DNA from: Streptomyces cadmiisoli
GTDB taxonomy: Bacteria > Actinomycetota > Actinomycetes > Streptomycetales > Streptomycetaceae
Direction of reading: 5' to 3'
DNA: 64,000 bases
Assembly: GCF_003261055.1 (NCBI RefSeq)
Contig: NZ_CP030073.1
Span: 4,588,001-4,652,000, forward strand
Within the stretch, counting starts at the first letter, position 1; every line of letters starts with the position of its first letter. This document shows positions 46,931-54,600 of this stretch, piece after piece. Position numbers and translations under genes: made by a program. The notes beneath the pieces are model-generated. The model saw nothing but the letters and a program-made list of their open reading frames with translations. It did no database searches and was not told where the DNA came from.

Positions 46931-48406
46931 GTGAGTATTTCCGAGCCCTTGGACGACCCGTGGGCCGAGAGCGGGCCCAGTGATCGTCTGCCCTCCCGCC
47001 GCCGCGGTGACGGTGGGCCGACACGCGACGAGCAGCACGAACGCGGCCGGGACAGCGGGGCCTGGGAGGGTGGCGGTTCGTCCTTCGAACGCGTCCCGCC
47101 CCAGGACCTCAACGCCGAGCAGTCCGTGCTGGGCGGCATGCTTCTGTCGAAGGACGCCATCGCCGACGTCGTCGAGATCCTCAAGGGCCACGACTTCTAC
47201 AAGCCCGCGCACGAGACGATCTTCCAGGCGATCCTCGACATCTACGCCAAGGGCGAGCCGGCCGACCCGATCACGATCGCGGCCGAGCTCACCAAACGCG
47301 GCGAGATCAACAAGGTCGGCGGCGCATCGTATCTGCACACCCTGGTCCAGACGGTCCCCACGGCGGCGAACGCCGAGTACTACGCGGAGATCGTTCACGA
47401 GCGCGCCGTGCTGCGCCGCCTGGTGGAGGCCGGAACCCGTATCACCCAGATGGGATACGCGGCCGACGACGACGTCGACGAGATCGTCAACCGCGCCCAG
47501 GCGGAGATCTACGCGGTCACCGAGCAGCGTACGAGCGAGGACTATCTGCCCCTCGGCGACATCATGGAAGGCGCGCTCGACGAGATCGAGGCGATCGGCT
47601 CGCGCACCGGTGAGATGACCGGGGTGCCGACCGGTTTCACGGACTTCGACTCGCTCACCAACGGCCTGCACCCGGGCCAGATGGTCGTCATCGCCGCGCG
47701 CCCCGCGATGGGCAAGTCGACGCTCGCGTTGGACTTCGCGCGGGCGGCATCGATCAAGCACAACCTGCCCAGCGTCATCTTCTCGCTCGAAATGGGCCGC
47801 AACGAGATCGCGATGCGTCTGCTGTCCGCCGAGGCCCGGGTCGCGCTGCACCACATGCGGTCCGGCACGATGACCGACGAGGACTGGACGCGTCTGGCCC
47901 GCCGTATGCCGGATGTCTCCGCGGCGCCGCTCTACATCGACGACTCCCCGAACCTGTCGATGATGGAGATCCGCGCCAAGTGCCGCCGCCTCAAGCAGCG
48001 CAACGACCTCAGACTGGTCGTCATCGACTACCTCCAGCTGATGCAGTCCGGCGGTTCGAAGCGGGCCGAGAGCCGTCAGCAGGAGGTCTCGGACATGTCC
48101 CGGAACCTCAAGCTCCTTGCCAAGGAGCTGGAGCTTCCGGTCATCGCGCTCTCCCAGCTGAACCGTGGCCCCGAACAGCGCACCGACAAGAAGCCGATGG
48201 TCTCGGACCTGCGTGAGTCGGGTTCCATCGAGCAGGACGCCGACATGGTCATCCTGCTGCACCGCGAGGACGCCTACGAGAAGGAGTCGCCACGTGCGGG
48301 CGAGGCCGACCTGATTGTGGCCAAGCACCGAAACGGACCGACCGCGACGATCACGGTTGCCTTCCAGGGCCACTACTCGCGGTTCGTGGACATGGCGCAG
48401 ACCTGA
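46931..48406 (+). CDS. dnaB: Replicative DNA helicase DnaB
   Basis: 491 residues from a GTG with GGAGGAGG seven bases upstream. A ~50-residue charged leader precedes the N-terminal domain (RVPPQDLNAEQSVLGGMLLSKDAIADVVEILKGHDFYKPAHETIF). The RecA-like helicase domain has Walker A ARPAMGKST near residue 257, Walker B LVVIDYLQLM and the arginine-finger region QLNRGPEQRTDKKPMVSDLRESGSIEQDADMV. No intein is present. It unwinds DNA 5' to 3' at the fork. Confidence 0.97.
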   Translation: MSISEPLDDPWAESGPSDRLPSRRRGDGGPTRDEQHERGRDSGAWEGGGSSFERVPPQDLNAEQSVLGGMLLSKDAIADVVEILKGHDFYKPAHETIFQAILDIYAKGEPADPITIAAELTKRGEINKVGGASYLHTLVQTVPTAANAEYYAEIVHERAVLRRLVEAGTRITQMGYAADDDVDEIVNRAQAEIYAVTEQRTSEDYLPLGDIMEGALDEIEAIGSRTGEMTGVPTGFTDFDSLTNGLHPGQMVVIAARPAMGKSTLALDFARAASIKHNLPSVIFSLEMGRNEIAMRLLSAEARVALHHMRSGTMTDEDWTRLARRMPDVSAAPLYIDDSPNLSMMEIRAKCRRLKQRNDLRLVVIDYLQLMQSGGSKRAESRQQEVSDMSRNLKLLAKELELPVIALSQLNRGPEQRTDKKPMVSDLRESGSIEQDADMVILLHREDAYEKESPRAGEADLIVAKHRNGPTATITVAFQGHYSRFVDMAQT

Positions 48407-48482
48407 TCCACCGGCCGCCGAGCGGCATCGGGCCGGGGGAAATGGACTCGACGTCGGCCGGTCGGCCCGATGGACTGTGGGC

Positions 48483-49868
48483 ATGACGACATCTCAGGAA
48501 GAACTGCTCCCCGGCACGCGCAGGGCACTGCTGCATCGCATCGCCGTGGCGCAGTCCGAAGGGCGTTCTCCGTCGCTGGTCGCGGCGGTCGTGCGGGACG
48601 GTCGAGCCGTCTGGCACGGTGCACGGAGCTCGGTGGACGGGCAGGCGCCGGACGAGAACGTGCAGTACCGGATCGGCTCGATCACCAAGACGTTCACCGC
48701 GGTGCTGGTGCTGCGTCTGCGTGACGAGGGCCTTCTCGGCCTCGGCGACCGGCTGGAGAAGCACCTGCCCGGTACGGGCGCGGGCGAGGCCACCATCGCC
48801 GAACTGCTGGCCCACACCAGTGGCCTGGCCGCCGAGTCTCCCGCACCGTGGTGGGAGCGCAGCCCCGGAGCGCTGCGCCCGGAACTCGAGGACGTGCTCG
48901 GCGAGCGTCCTTTCCTGCACCCGGCCGGGCGGCGGTTCCATTACTCGAACCCCGGCTACACGCTGCTGGGCGCCTTGGTCGAGAAGCTGCGCGGGGCCTC
49001 CTGGGAGGAGGTACTCCGGCGGGAAGTGCTCGAGCCCCTGGGCCTCGGCCGTACGAGCGCACAGCCGTCCGCGCCGCACGCCGGCGGTTGGGCGGTGCAT
49101 CCCTGGGCCGATGTGCTGTTGCCGGAGCCCGCGGAGGATCTCGGCAGGATGGCGCCGGCCGGTCAACTCTGGTCGACCACCGGTGACCTGGCCCGGTTCG
49201 CCGTGTTCCTGGCGCAGGGCGACGATCGCGTGCTGCGCGCGGAGACCGTACGGGAGATGCGGGTCCCCGCCGCGCCCCCGGAGGCCGCGGATGTCGCAGA
49301 CCGCGTCACCTATGGGCTCGGACTTCAGATCCAGCACCGCGACGGGCGGATGCTGGTGGGCCACTCGGGTTCGCTGCCCGGCTTTCTGGCGAACCTCACC
49401 ATCAGCGTCGCGGACGGCCTCGCGGCGGTGGTGCTGGCCAACTGCACCTCCGGTCCGCAGTTGGCCGCGGTCGGCGCGGACCTCGTACGCATCGTGGCCG
49501 AGGCGGAGCCACGGATTCCCGAGCCGTGGCGCCCGCTTGCGGAGGTCGACGCATCGGTCCTGGAGTTGGCGGGCCAGTGGTACTGGGGAACGTACGCGTT
49601 CGCCCTGCGACTGACCGGTGAGGGAGGAGTGACGCTGGAACCCCTGTCCGGCAGGGGCCGTGGCTCACGCTTCCGGGCCGACGGCAACGGCACCTGGACG
49701 GGCCTGGAGGGCTACTACGCGGGAGAGGTTCTGCGGCCCGTACGACGGCCCGACGGATCCGTGAGCCACCTGGACCTCGGATCGTTCGTGTTCACTCGCC
49801 AGCCGTACGAGGAGAGCGCTGAAGTGCCCGGCGGAGTCGATCCGGAGGGATGGCGGGGGATCGGCTAG
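48483..49868 (+). CDS. Beta-lactamase-fold serine hydrolase (class C-like / esterase)
   Basis: 461 residues from an ATG at 48483 with no clear ribosome site. The catalytic SxxK is SITKTF near residue 66 and YxN is YSNPGY near 156. The third motif is HSGSLPGF, as in class C-like DD-peptidases and esterases. A ~100-residue C-terminal beta domain follows (lipocalin-like, VLELAGQWYWGTYAFALRL). No signal peptide is seen, so it is probably cytoplasmic. The substrate is unknown. Confidence 0.85.
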   Translation: MTTSQEELLPGTRRALLHRIAVAQSEGRSPSLVAAVVRDGRAVWHGARSSVDGQAPDENVQYRIGSITKTFTAVLVLRLRDEGLLGLGDRLEKHLPGTGAGEATIAELLAHTSGLAAESPAPWWERSPGALRPELEDVLGERPFLHPAGRRFHYSNPGYTLLGALVEKLRGASWEEVLRREVLEPLGLGRTSAQPSAPHAGGWAVHPWADVLLPEPAEDLGRMAPAGQLWSTTGDLARFAVFLAQGDDRVLRAETVREMRVPAAPPEAADVADRVTYGLGLQIQHRDGRMLVGHSGSLPGFLANLTISVADGLAAVVLANCTSGPQLAAVGADLVRIVAEAEPRIPEPWRPLAEVDASVLELAGQWYWGTYAFALRLTGEGGVTLEPLSGRGRGSRFRADGNGTWTGLEGYYAGEVLRPVRRPDGSVSHLDLGSFVFTRQPYEESAEVPGGVDPEGWRGIG

Positions 49869-49892
49869 CCCTCACCGCCGGCGCCGATACGG

Positions 49893-49927
49893 GAAGGGCT
49901 GGGGTTTCACGTGAAACACAGCCCTTC
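49893..49927. terminator. Hairpin enclosing parS between convergent genes
   Basis: GAAGGGCTG (49893-49901) and CAGCCCTTC (49919-49927) flank the parS core with one extra base on the left side: a second parS-centred inverted repeat, lying between the serine hydrolase and a GNAT gene. Confidence 0.6.
49903..49918. promoter_or_regulatory. parS: parS site 10
   Basis: GGTTTCACGTGAAACA keeps the perfect 14-bp core. Confidence 0.93.
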
Positions 49928-50043
49928 GGCAGACCGGGCCCTTCGTGGACAGTGCCCTTCGTTGAGCGCGGCCTTAGCTGAGCGTGGCTCTCGGTGAGCC
50001 CAGCCCCCGGTCGGCCTTCCGGTTCAGCAGTCGGCCCTCGGGC

Positions 50044-50496
50044 TCAGAGGGGGAGCTTGAAGCCCACGTGGGAGGCCGTGAAGCCGAGTCGTTCGTAGAA
50101 GCGGTGGGCGTCCGTCCGTGAGGTGTCGGACGTCAGCTGCACCAACTGACAGCCCTGGCGGCGCGACTCGTCGATCGCCCACTGGATGAGCTGTGTGCCC
50201 AGGCCGCTGCCGCGCTCCCGGGCATGGATCCGTACACCTTCGATGATCGACCTCGTGGCGCCGCGTCGGGACAGCCCAGGGATGATCGTGAGCTGGAGCG
50301 TGCCGACCACCTGGCCCTCGCGGACGGCGGCCATCAGGTGCTGGTTCGGGTCGGAGCTGAGCCGCTCGAGCGCCACCAGGTACGGGGCGAGGTCGTCGGG
50401 GCACTCGCGCTGCGCGCCCAGCGGGTCGTCCGCGAGCATGCCGACGACGGCGGGGATGTCGTCGGCCACCACGGCTCGTATCTCAAGATCTCCCAT
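50044..50496 (-). CDS. GNAT family N-acetyltransferase
   Basis: 150 residues. A complete single GNAT domain has beta-4 VGTLQLTIIPGLSRRGATRSIIEGVRI, the acetyl-CoA loop RERGSGLGTQLIQWAIDE near 97-110 and the end motif AHRFYERLGFTASHVGFKL. The substrate is unknown. It lies ten bases upstream of the MarR gene end, in the same direction, and could be co-transcribed. Confidence 0.9.
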   Translation of the reverse strand: MGDLEIRAVVADDIPAVVGMLADDPLGAQRECPDDLAPYLVALERLSSDPNQHLMAAVREGQVVGTLQLTIIPGLSRRGATRSIIEGVRIHARERGSGLGTQLIQWAIDESRRQGCQLVQLTSDTSRTDAHRFYERLGFTASHVGFKLPL

Positions 50497-50505
50497 GCCC
50501 GCACC

Positions 50506-50964
50506 CTATGCGGGGACGTTCACCGACTCCACGACCCGGACCAGCGGGGCCAGCTCAGGGACCTTGGCGGCCTCGTCGAGCGCCTCGCGCAGCGCGGTGT
50601 CATTGGTCGGCCTCGCCGCGTCCAGCAGGTTCCGGCCCGCCTCGGTGACGTTGGTGTAGATACCGCGTCGGTCGGTGGGGCACAGGTAGCGCTCCAGCAG
50701 ACCGCGGTCCTCCAGCCGGGTGACCAGGCGGGTGGTGGCGCTCTGGCTGAGCACCACCGCGTCCGCGACCTGCTTCATCTGCAGGTGTCCGCCCTGGCCG
50801 TCGTGCTGCCGGCTGAGCACGTCGAGCAGGGAGTACTCGCGCACGCTGAGGTCGTGGCTGGACTGCAGGGCGCGCTCGATGTGCGCCTCGATCCTCCCGT
50901 GCAGCAGGGAGAGGGCACACCAGCCCTGGGCGAGGGCGGTGAGCGCGGGGTCCGTCGCTGTCAT
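50506..50964 (-). CDS. MarR family transcriptional regulator
   Basis: 152 residues from an ATG with GGGAGGAG upstream. The winged helix-turn-helix is at about 38-110 (LSVREYSLLDVLSRQHDGQGGHLQMKQVADAVVLSQSATTRLVTRLEDRGLLERYLCPTDRRGIYTNVT). It is divergent from the MFS exporter at 51103. Four TGCAAT/TTGCA-type elements lie between them, so it probably represses itself and the transporter and is relieved by a ligand. Confidence 0.92.
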   Translation of the reverse strand: MTATDPALTALAQGWCALSLLHGRIEAHIERALQSSHDLSVREYSLLDVLSRQHDGQGGHLQMKQVADAVVLSQSATTRLVTRLEDRGLLERYLCPTDRRGIYTNVTEAGRNLLDAARPTNDTALREALDEAAKVPELAPLVRVVESVNVPA

Positions 50965-51009
50965 TGGCGTTCTCCTCCCGGAGCGGCTGAAACCAGGATA
51001 GAGCAAGGG

Positions 51010-51080
51010 TGCAATAGTCTGCGGTTGCATATAACCCGCGTCTGCAATTATTGTGGACGCACGCAAAGCGCTCCTGCAAT
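51010..51080. promoter_or_regulatory. MarR/MFS divergent control region with repeated TGCAAT elements
   Basis: TGCAAT occurs at 51010-51015, 51043-51048 and 51075-51080, with the inverse TTGCA at 51025-51029. The first and second form an inverted repeat (TGCAA-N10-TTGCA). This is the likely MarR operator. Confidence 0.6.
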
Positions 51081-51102
51081 CTTCTGGGAAGGGTATCCCC
51101 CC

Positions 51103-52311
51103 ATGCCTCTCGCGCTTCTGGCCCTCGCGATCGGGGCCTTCGGAATCGGTACGACCGAATTCGTGATCATGGGCTTGCTGCCCGAGGTCGCCGGTGACTT
51201 CGGGGTCTCCATCCCGACGGCCGGCTACCTGGTGACCGGCTACGCCCTCGGCGTGATGTTCGGCGCCCCGCTGATGACCGTTCTCGGCACCAAGATCTCC
51301 CGCAAGCGGATGCTGATGGTGCTGATGGGCCTGTTCATCGTGGGCAACGTGCTCTCCGCCGTCGCCCCCGTCTTCGGGATCATGCTGCTCGGCCGTGTGG
51401 TCGCCTCCCTCGCCCACGGTGCCTTCTTCGGCATCGGATCGGTCGTCGCGGCCGACCTGGTCGCCCCGGACAAGAAGGCCGGAGCCATCGCGATGATGTT
51501 CACGGGCCTGACCGTCGCCAATGTGGTGGGTGTCCCGCTGGGCACGCTGATCGGGCAGTCCGTCGGCTGGCGGATCACCTTCGCCGTCGTGGCCCTGCTG
51601 GGCGTCGTCGGTCTGGTCGGCGTCGCCAAGCTCGTCCCGGACACGCCGAAGCCCGAGGGCGTACACCTGCGCCACGAGCTGGCCGCCTTCAAGAACGTTC
51701 AGGTCCTGCTCGCCATGGCGATGACAGTCCTCGGCTTCGGCGGTGTCTTCGCGGCGATCACCTACATCGCGCCGATGATGACCCAGGTCGCGGGCTTCGC
51801 GGACGGCTCCGTCACCTGGCTGCTGGTTCTCTTCGGCCTCGGCATGGTCGGCGGCAACCTGGTCGGCGGCAAGTTCGCAGACCGCGCCCTGATGCCGATG
51901 CTGTACGTCTCCCTCGGCGCCCTGGCCCTCGTGCTCGCGCTGTTCACCCTCACAGCGCACGACAAGATCCTCTCGGCCGTCACCATCGCGCTGATCGGCG
52001 CTCTGGGCTTCGCCACGGTCCCGCCGCTGCAGAAGCGGGTCCTGGACCAGGCGCACGGTGCCCCCACCCTGGCCTCGGCGGTGAACATCGGCGCCTTCAA
52101 CCTGGGCAACGCCCTCGCCGCCTGGCTCGGCGGTCTCGTCATCGCGGCCGGGCTCGGATACACCGCCCCGAACTGGGTCGGCGCCGTCCTTGCCGCAGCG
52201 GCCCTGGTGCTCGCCTTCCTCTCGGCCGCCCTGGAGCGGCGGAACGGCACTCGCAGCACCGTCGTGACATCCGGTGCTCCCACCGAGCAGCCGGCCGCCG
52301 TCCACCACTGA
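51103..52311 (+). CDS. MFS transporter (AraJ/SotB-type efflux, 12 spans)
   Basis: 402 residues from an ATG with GGGAAGGG upstream. The DHA1-like start LLALAIGAFGIGTTEFVIMGLLPEVAGDFGVSIPTAGYLVTGYALG is followed by motif A-like GTKISRKRMLMVLM. It has twelve hydrophobic segments, and AGLGYTAPNWVGAVLAAAALVLAFLSA near the end. Relatives export sugars, arabinose or drugs. Control by the divergent MarR protein is likely. Confidence 0.9.
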   Translation: MPLALLALAIGAFGIGTTEFVIMGLLPEVAGDFGVSIPTAGYLVTGYALGVMFGAPLMTVLGTKISRKRMLMVLMGLFIVGNVLSAVAPVFGIMLLGRVVASLAHGAFFGIGSVVAADLVAPDKKAGAIAMMFTGLTVANVVGVPLGTLIGQSVGWRITFAVVALLGVVGLVGVAKLVPDTPKPEGVHLRHELAAFKNVQVLLAMAMTVLGFGGVFAAITYIAPMMTQVAGFADGSVTWLLVLFGLGMVGGNLVGGKFADRALMPMLYVSLGALALVLALFTLTAHDKILSAVTIALIGALGFATVPPLQKRVLDQAHGAPTLASAVNIGAFNLGNALAAWLGGLVIAAGLGYTAPNWVGAVLAAAALVLAFLSAALERRNGTRSTVVTSGAPTEQPAAVHH

Positions 52312-52366
52312 CCGGGATCGGGCGGCACGGGCCAGGGCCGCCCCCGCGCCGCCCAGTCGCCCCTCG

Positions 52367-52453
52367 TTCCCCCCACCCAGCCGCTCCCTGATTCCCCCCA
52401 CCCAGCCGCTCCCTGATTCCCCCCACCCAGCCGCTCCCTGATTCCCCCCACCC
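52367..52453. repeat. Three perfect 25-bp tandem repeats plus a partial copy
   Basis: Identical 25-bp units at 52367-52391, 52392-52416 and 52417-52441, each starting TTCCCCCCACCCAGCC and ending CCTGA. A fourth partial copy runs to 52453. The minus strand has repeated G runs. The array lies just after the MFS stop and ends about 15 bases before the ribosome site of the next gene. Confidence 0.95.
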
Positions 52454-52479
52454 GTCACCTGTCCTAGGAGAAACCCCGC

Positions 52480-52902
52480 ATGAGCACCACCGCCGCCACC
52501 GCTCCGCTGACCATCCAGGACGCCGAGGTCCTCGTGGCCGCGGCCCGCAGTGCCGCCGAGGCCGCCGACGCCACCGTGAGCGTCACCGTCCTGGACGCCG
52601 GAGGCCATCTGCTGGCGTTCCGGCGCGACGACCAGGCTGTGCTGATCTCCGGAGAGACCAGCACGCGCAAGGCGTACACCGCGCTTCAGCTGAACGCACC
52701 GACCGCCGACCTGGTCGACGCGGTCAAGCCCGACGGCCCCTTCCACTCCCTGACCACGGCGCTCGACCGCCCGCTGCTGTTCATCGCGGGCGGTGTGCCC
52801 CTCCTTCGTGACGGGCGGCTGATCGGCGCGATCGGAGTCGGCGGCGGCGCCCCGGAGCAGGACCACGACTTCGCCACGGCTGCCGCGCAGGAACTCGTCT
52901 GA
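52480..52902 (+). CDS. GlcG/HbpS family (DUF336) protein
   Basis: 140 residues from an ATG with AGGAG upstream. The DUF336 fold is clear: LTIQDAEVLVAAARSAAEAADATVSVTVLDAGGHLLAFRRDD at the start and ending RDGRLIGAIGVGGGAPEQDHDFATAAAQEL. HbpS of Streptomyces is an extracellular haem-binding member, but this one has no signal peptide, so it is cytoplasmic. Haem or cobalamin-related binding is only a family possibility. It may be co-transcribed with the MFS gene across the 25-bp repeats. Confidence 0.85.
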   Translation: MSTTAATAPLTIQDAEVLVAAARSAAEAADATVSVTVLDAGGHLLAFRRDDQAVLISGETSTRKAYTALQLNAPTADLVDAVKPDGPFHSLTTALDRPLLFIAGGVPLLRDGRLIGAIGVGGGAPEQDHDFATAAAQELV

Positions 52903-52927
52903 CGAGGCTCTGGAGCCTGTCTGAACA

Positions 52928-52963
52928 GGAAACGCCGGTCCCCCGTCGGGGACCGGCGTTTCC
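52928..52963. terminator. Bidirectional terminator between the DUF336 and GNAT genes
   Basis: GGAAACGCCGGTCCCC (52928-52943) pairs perfectly with GGGGACCGGCGTTTCC (52948-52963) around a CGTC loop, in a convergent interval. Confidence 0.9.
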
Positions 52964-52974
52964 TTGCGGGTGTC

Positions 52975-53841
52975 TCAGCCGGCGGCCACGGTCAGCGGGG
53001 CGAAGCGCCGGTTCCAGTCGCCGGGCAGCTCCGCGACTCCGTACGTCATGACGGCGTTGAAGGCCACCGGAGCCAGGCCCCGCTCCACCGCCCACGCCCG
53101 CAGTTCCTCGTGTCGTACGTCGATGTCGGTGCGCAGCGGGCGATCGGTGTGGGCGGCGAGAGAGGCGATCAGTGCCTTCGCCGTCTCGGTGTCCCGTGCG
53201 ATCAAGGGGCCGACGACGTGCGTGTCCATGTTGGGCCAGACGGCCGCGTAGCCGATGATCCGTCCGTCCTCCTCGGCGACGCGCACCTGATCGGCGAAGG
53301 CCGGCAGCCGGGTGATGATGTGGGTGCGGTCGGCGCCGAACACCTCCGCGTCCAGCCGAAGGAGCGTGGTGAGGTCCTCGGCGGTCGCTGAGCGGGTGGC
53401 GATCGCAGGTTGGGGGCCGCCCGGCATGAAGCGGCCACGCAGCATTTCGGCGCGGCCGGTGACCTTGAAACCGAGTTCCTCGTACAGGGGGAGCCCGTTC
53501 GGTGTGGCGTGCAGAGTGAGTGGTGTGGTGCCTGCCAGAGAGACCACATGGTGCATCAACCGACGCCCGACGCCCTGGCGGGCGTGGCGCTGAGCGACCA
53601 GCACCATGCCGACGGCCCACAACTCCGGTCGTTCCTGCGGCCCGTATTCGGTGATCGCGCAGGCGGCGACAAGCCCTCCGGCGGGGTCGTCGATGCCGTA
53701 TCCCTTCCCGGCGGTGAGGAGGAAGCCCCATTTGTGCTCCTCGCGCGGCCACCCCCGGTCCTCGGACAAGTCTGCGCAGGCGGCGAGGTCGCGAAGCGTC
53801 AGACGGCGGATCGGCAGAACAGCGAGAGAAGGCGTAGGCAC
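52975..53841 (-). CDS. Double-GNAT-domain acetyltransferase
   Basis: 288 residues from a GTG at 53841; upstream starts at 53913 (ATG) or 53943 would add a non-homologous leader, and no start has a strong ribosome site. The first GNAT domain holds the acetyl-CoA loop RHARQGVGRRLMHHVVS near residue 87, then YEELGFKV. The second is a degenerate GNAT-like domain (DLTTLLRLDAEVFGADRTHIITRLPAFADQVRVAEEDGRIIGYAAV). The substrate is unknown. Confidence 0.82.
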   Translation of the reverse strand: MPTPSLAVLPIRRLTLRDLAACADLSEDRGWPREEHKWGFLLTAGKGYGIDDPAGGLVAACAITEYGPQERPELWAVGMVLVAQRHARQGVGRRLMHHVVSLAGTTPLTLHATPNGLPLYEELGFKVTGRAEMLRGRFMPGGPQPAIATRSATAEDLTTLLRLDAEVFGADRTHIITRLPAFADQVRVAEEDGRIIGYAAVWPNMDTHVVGPLIARDTETAKALIASLAAHTDRPLRTDIDVRHEELRAWAVERGLAPVAFNAVMTYGVAELPGDWNRRFAPLTVAAG

Positions 53842-54600
53842 GCAGGTCAGGCTCGCTGAACCATGCCCCCGTCGTCCACCTGTTTCGGAAGAGACGTAGG
53901 CCCTTTTAGCCATGTCACAGGGTGCGGTGGGGTGGGCGGACATGCGCGGGATGTTTCACGTGAAACGTCGGAGAACGGCGGGCATCCATCAGGCTCGACA
54001 CAAGACGGACGACATGCCCCACGAACCCCGAATCCCATGACGGGACTTCATCGGGCGGGGACCTGTTCGCAGCTGTATCGATCTTCGTCGCGGGCAATGC
54101 CGGCCCCGGTGACGGCTCGGGCAACCCACGTCCATGTGGGGAGGGATCTGTGGGATGCCTATGAATTGGTCCGGCACGCCCGGTAATTGAGGGAGTTGCT
54201 GGTTCGCCCCTTGGTGAAATTCATGGTGAGTCAAGGTGGGACTTGTGTGGGGCGCGCGGGCCGGTATGGTCGACTCCGGTTCCCTTTCGGGATGTTGCAC
54301 CCTTGCCGTTCGGACATGCAGGAGAGCAGGGGAGCCTAACGGGACGGAGAGATCGAAGACTCGCATTCCGGGGTAAGCGGCCGAGGGGTCCGAGCGACAT
54401 GGGACGCTGCTGTGAGAGGGCTGCGGCTAATGTCACACTCTCGCCTTACTTGTCCGTACGAACCGCGAAACCGGTTGAATATGGCCGCGTTGGCCGTGAC
54501 AGCGAACGGGGAAGGGCAGCCGGCCGCCGGGGGGAAGTAGGCATCTTCCGACCGAGGAAGTGCGCAGACCGACCGAGAGATGTTCGAGGCGAGGCACACG
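53842..54600. other. Long intergenic region (about 760 bp) upstream of the flavohemoprotein
   Basis: It contains parS site 11. No convincing gene, tRNA or hairpin is seen. GC is lower around 54160-54240 and 54420-54490, where promoters may lie. A short open frame at 53863-54186 (plus) crosses the parS site but has no homology that I recognise. Confidence 0.4.
53952..53967. promoter_or_regulatory. parS: parS site 11
   Basis: TGTTTCACGTGAAACG keeps a perfect 14-bp core. It lies upstream of the double-GNAT gene, 44 kb from oriC. Confidence 0.95.

Noticed and set aside
50965..52866. Minus-strand extension of the MarR frame to ~786 codons
   Set aside because: The upstream part is antisense to the MFS gene and the 25-bp repeats; the real MarR start has a strong ribosome site at 50964.
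53863..54186. 107-codon plus frame containing VSRET
   Set aside because: The only recognisable part is the parS-encoded peptide; there is no ribosome site or domain, so chance opening is more likely.
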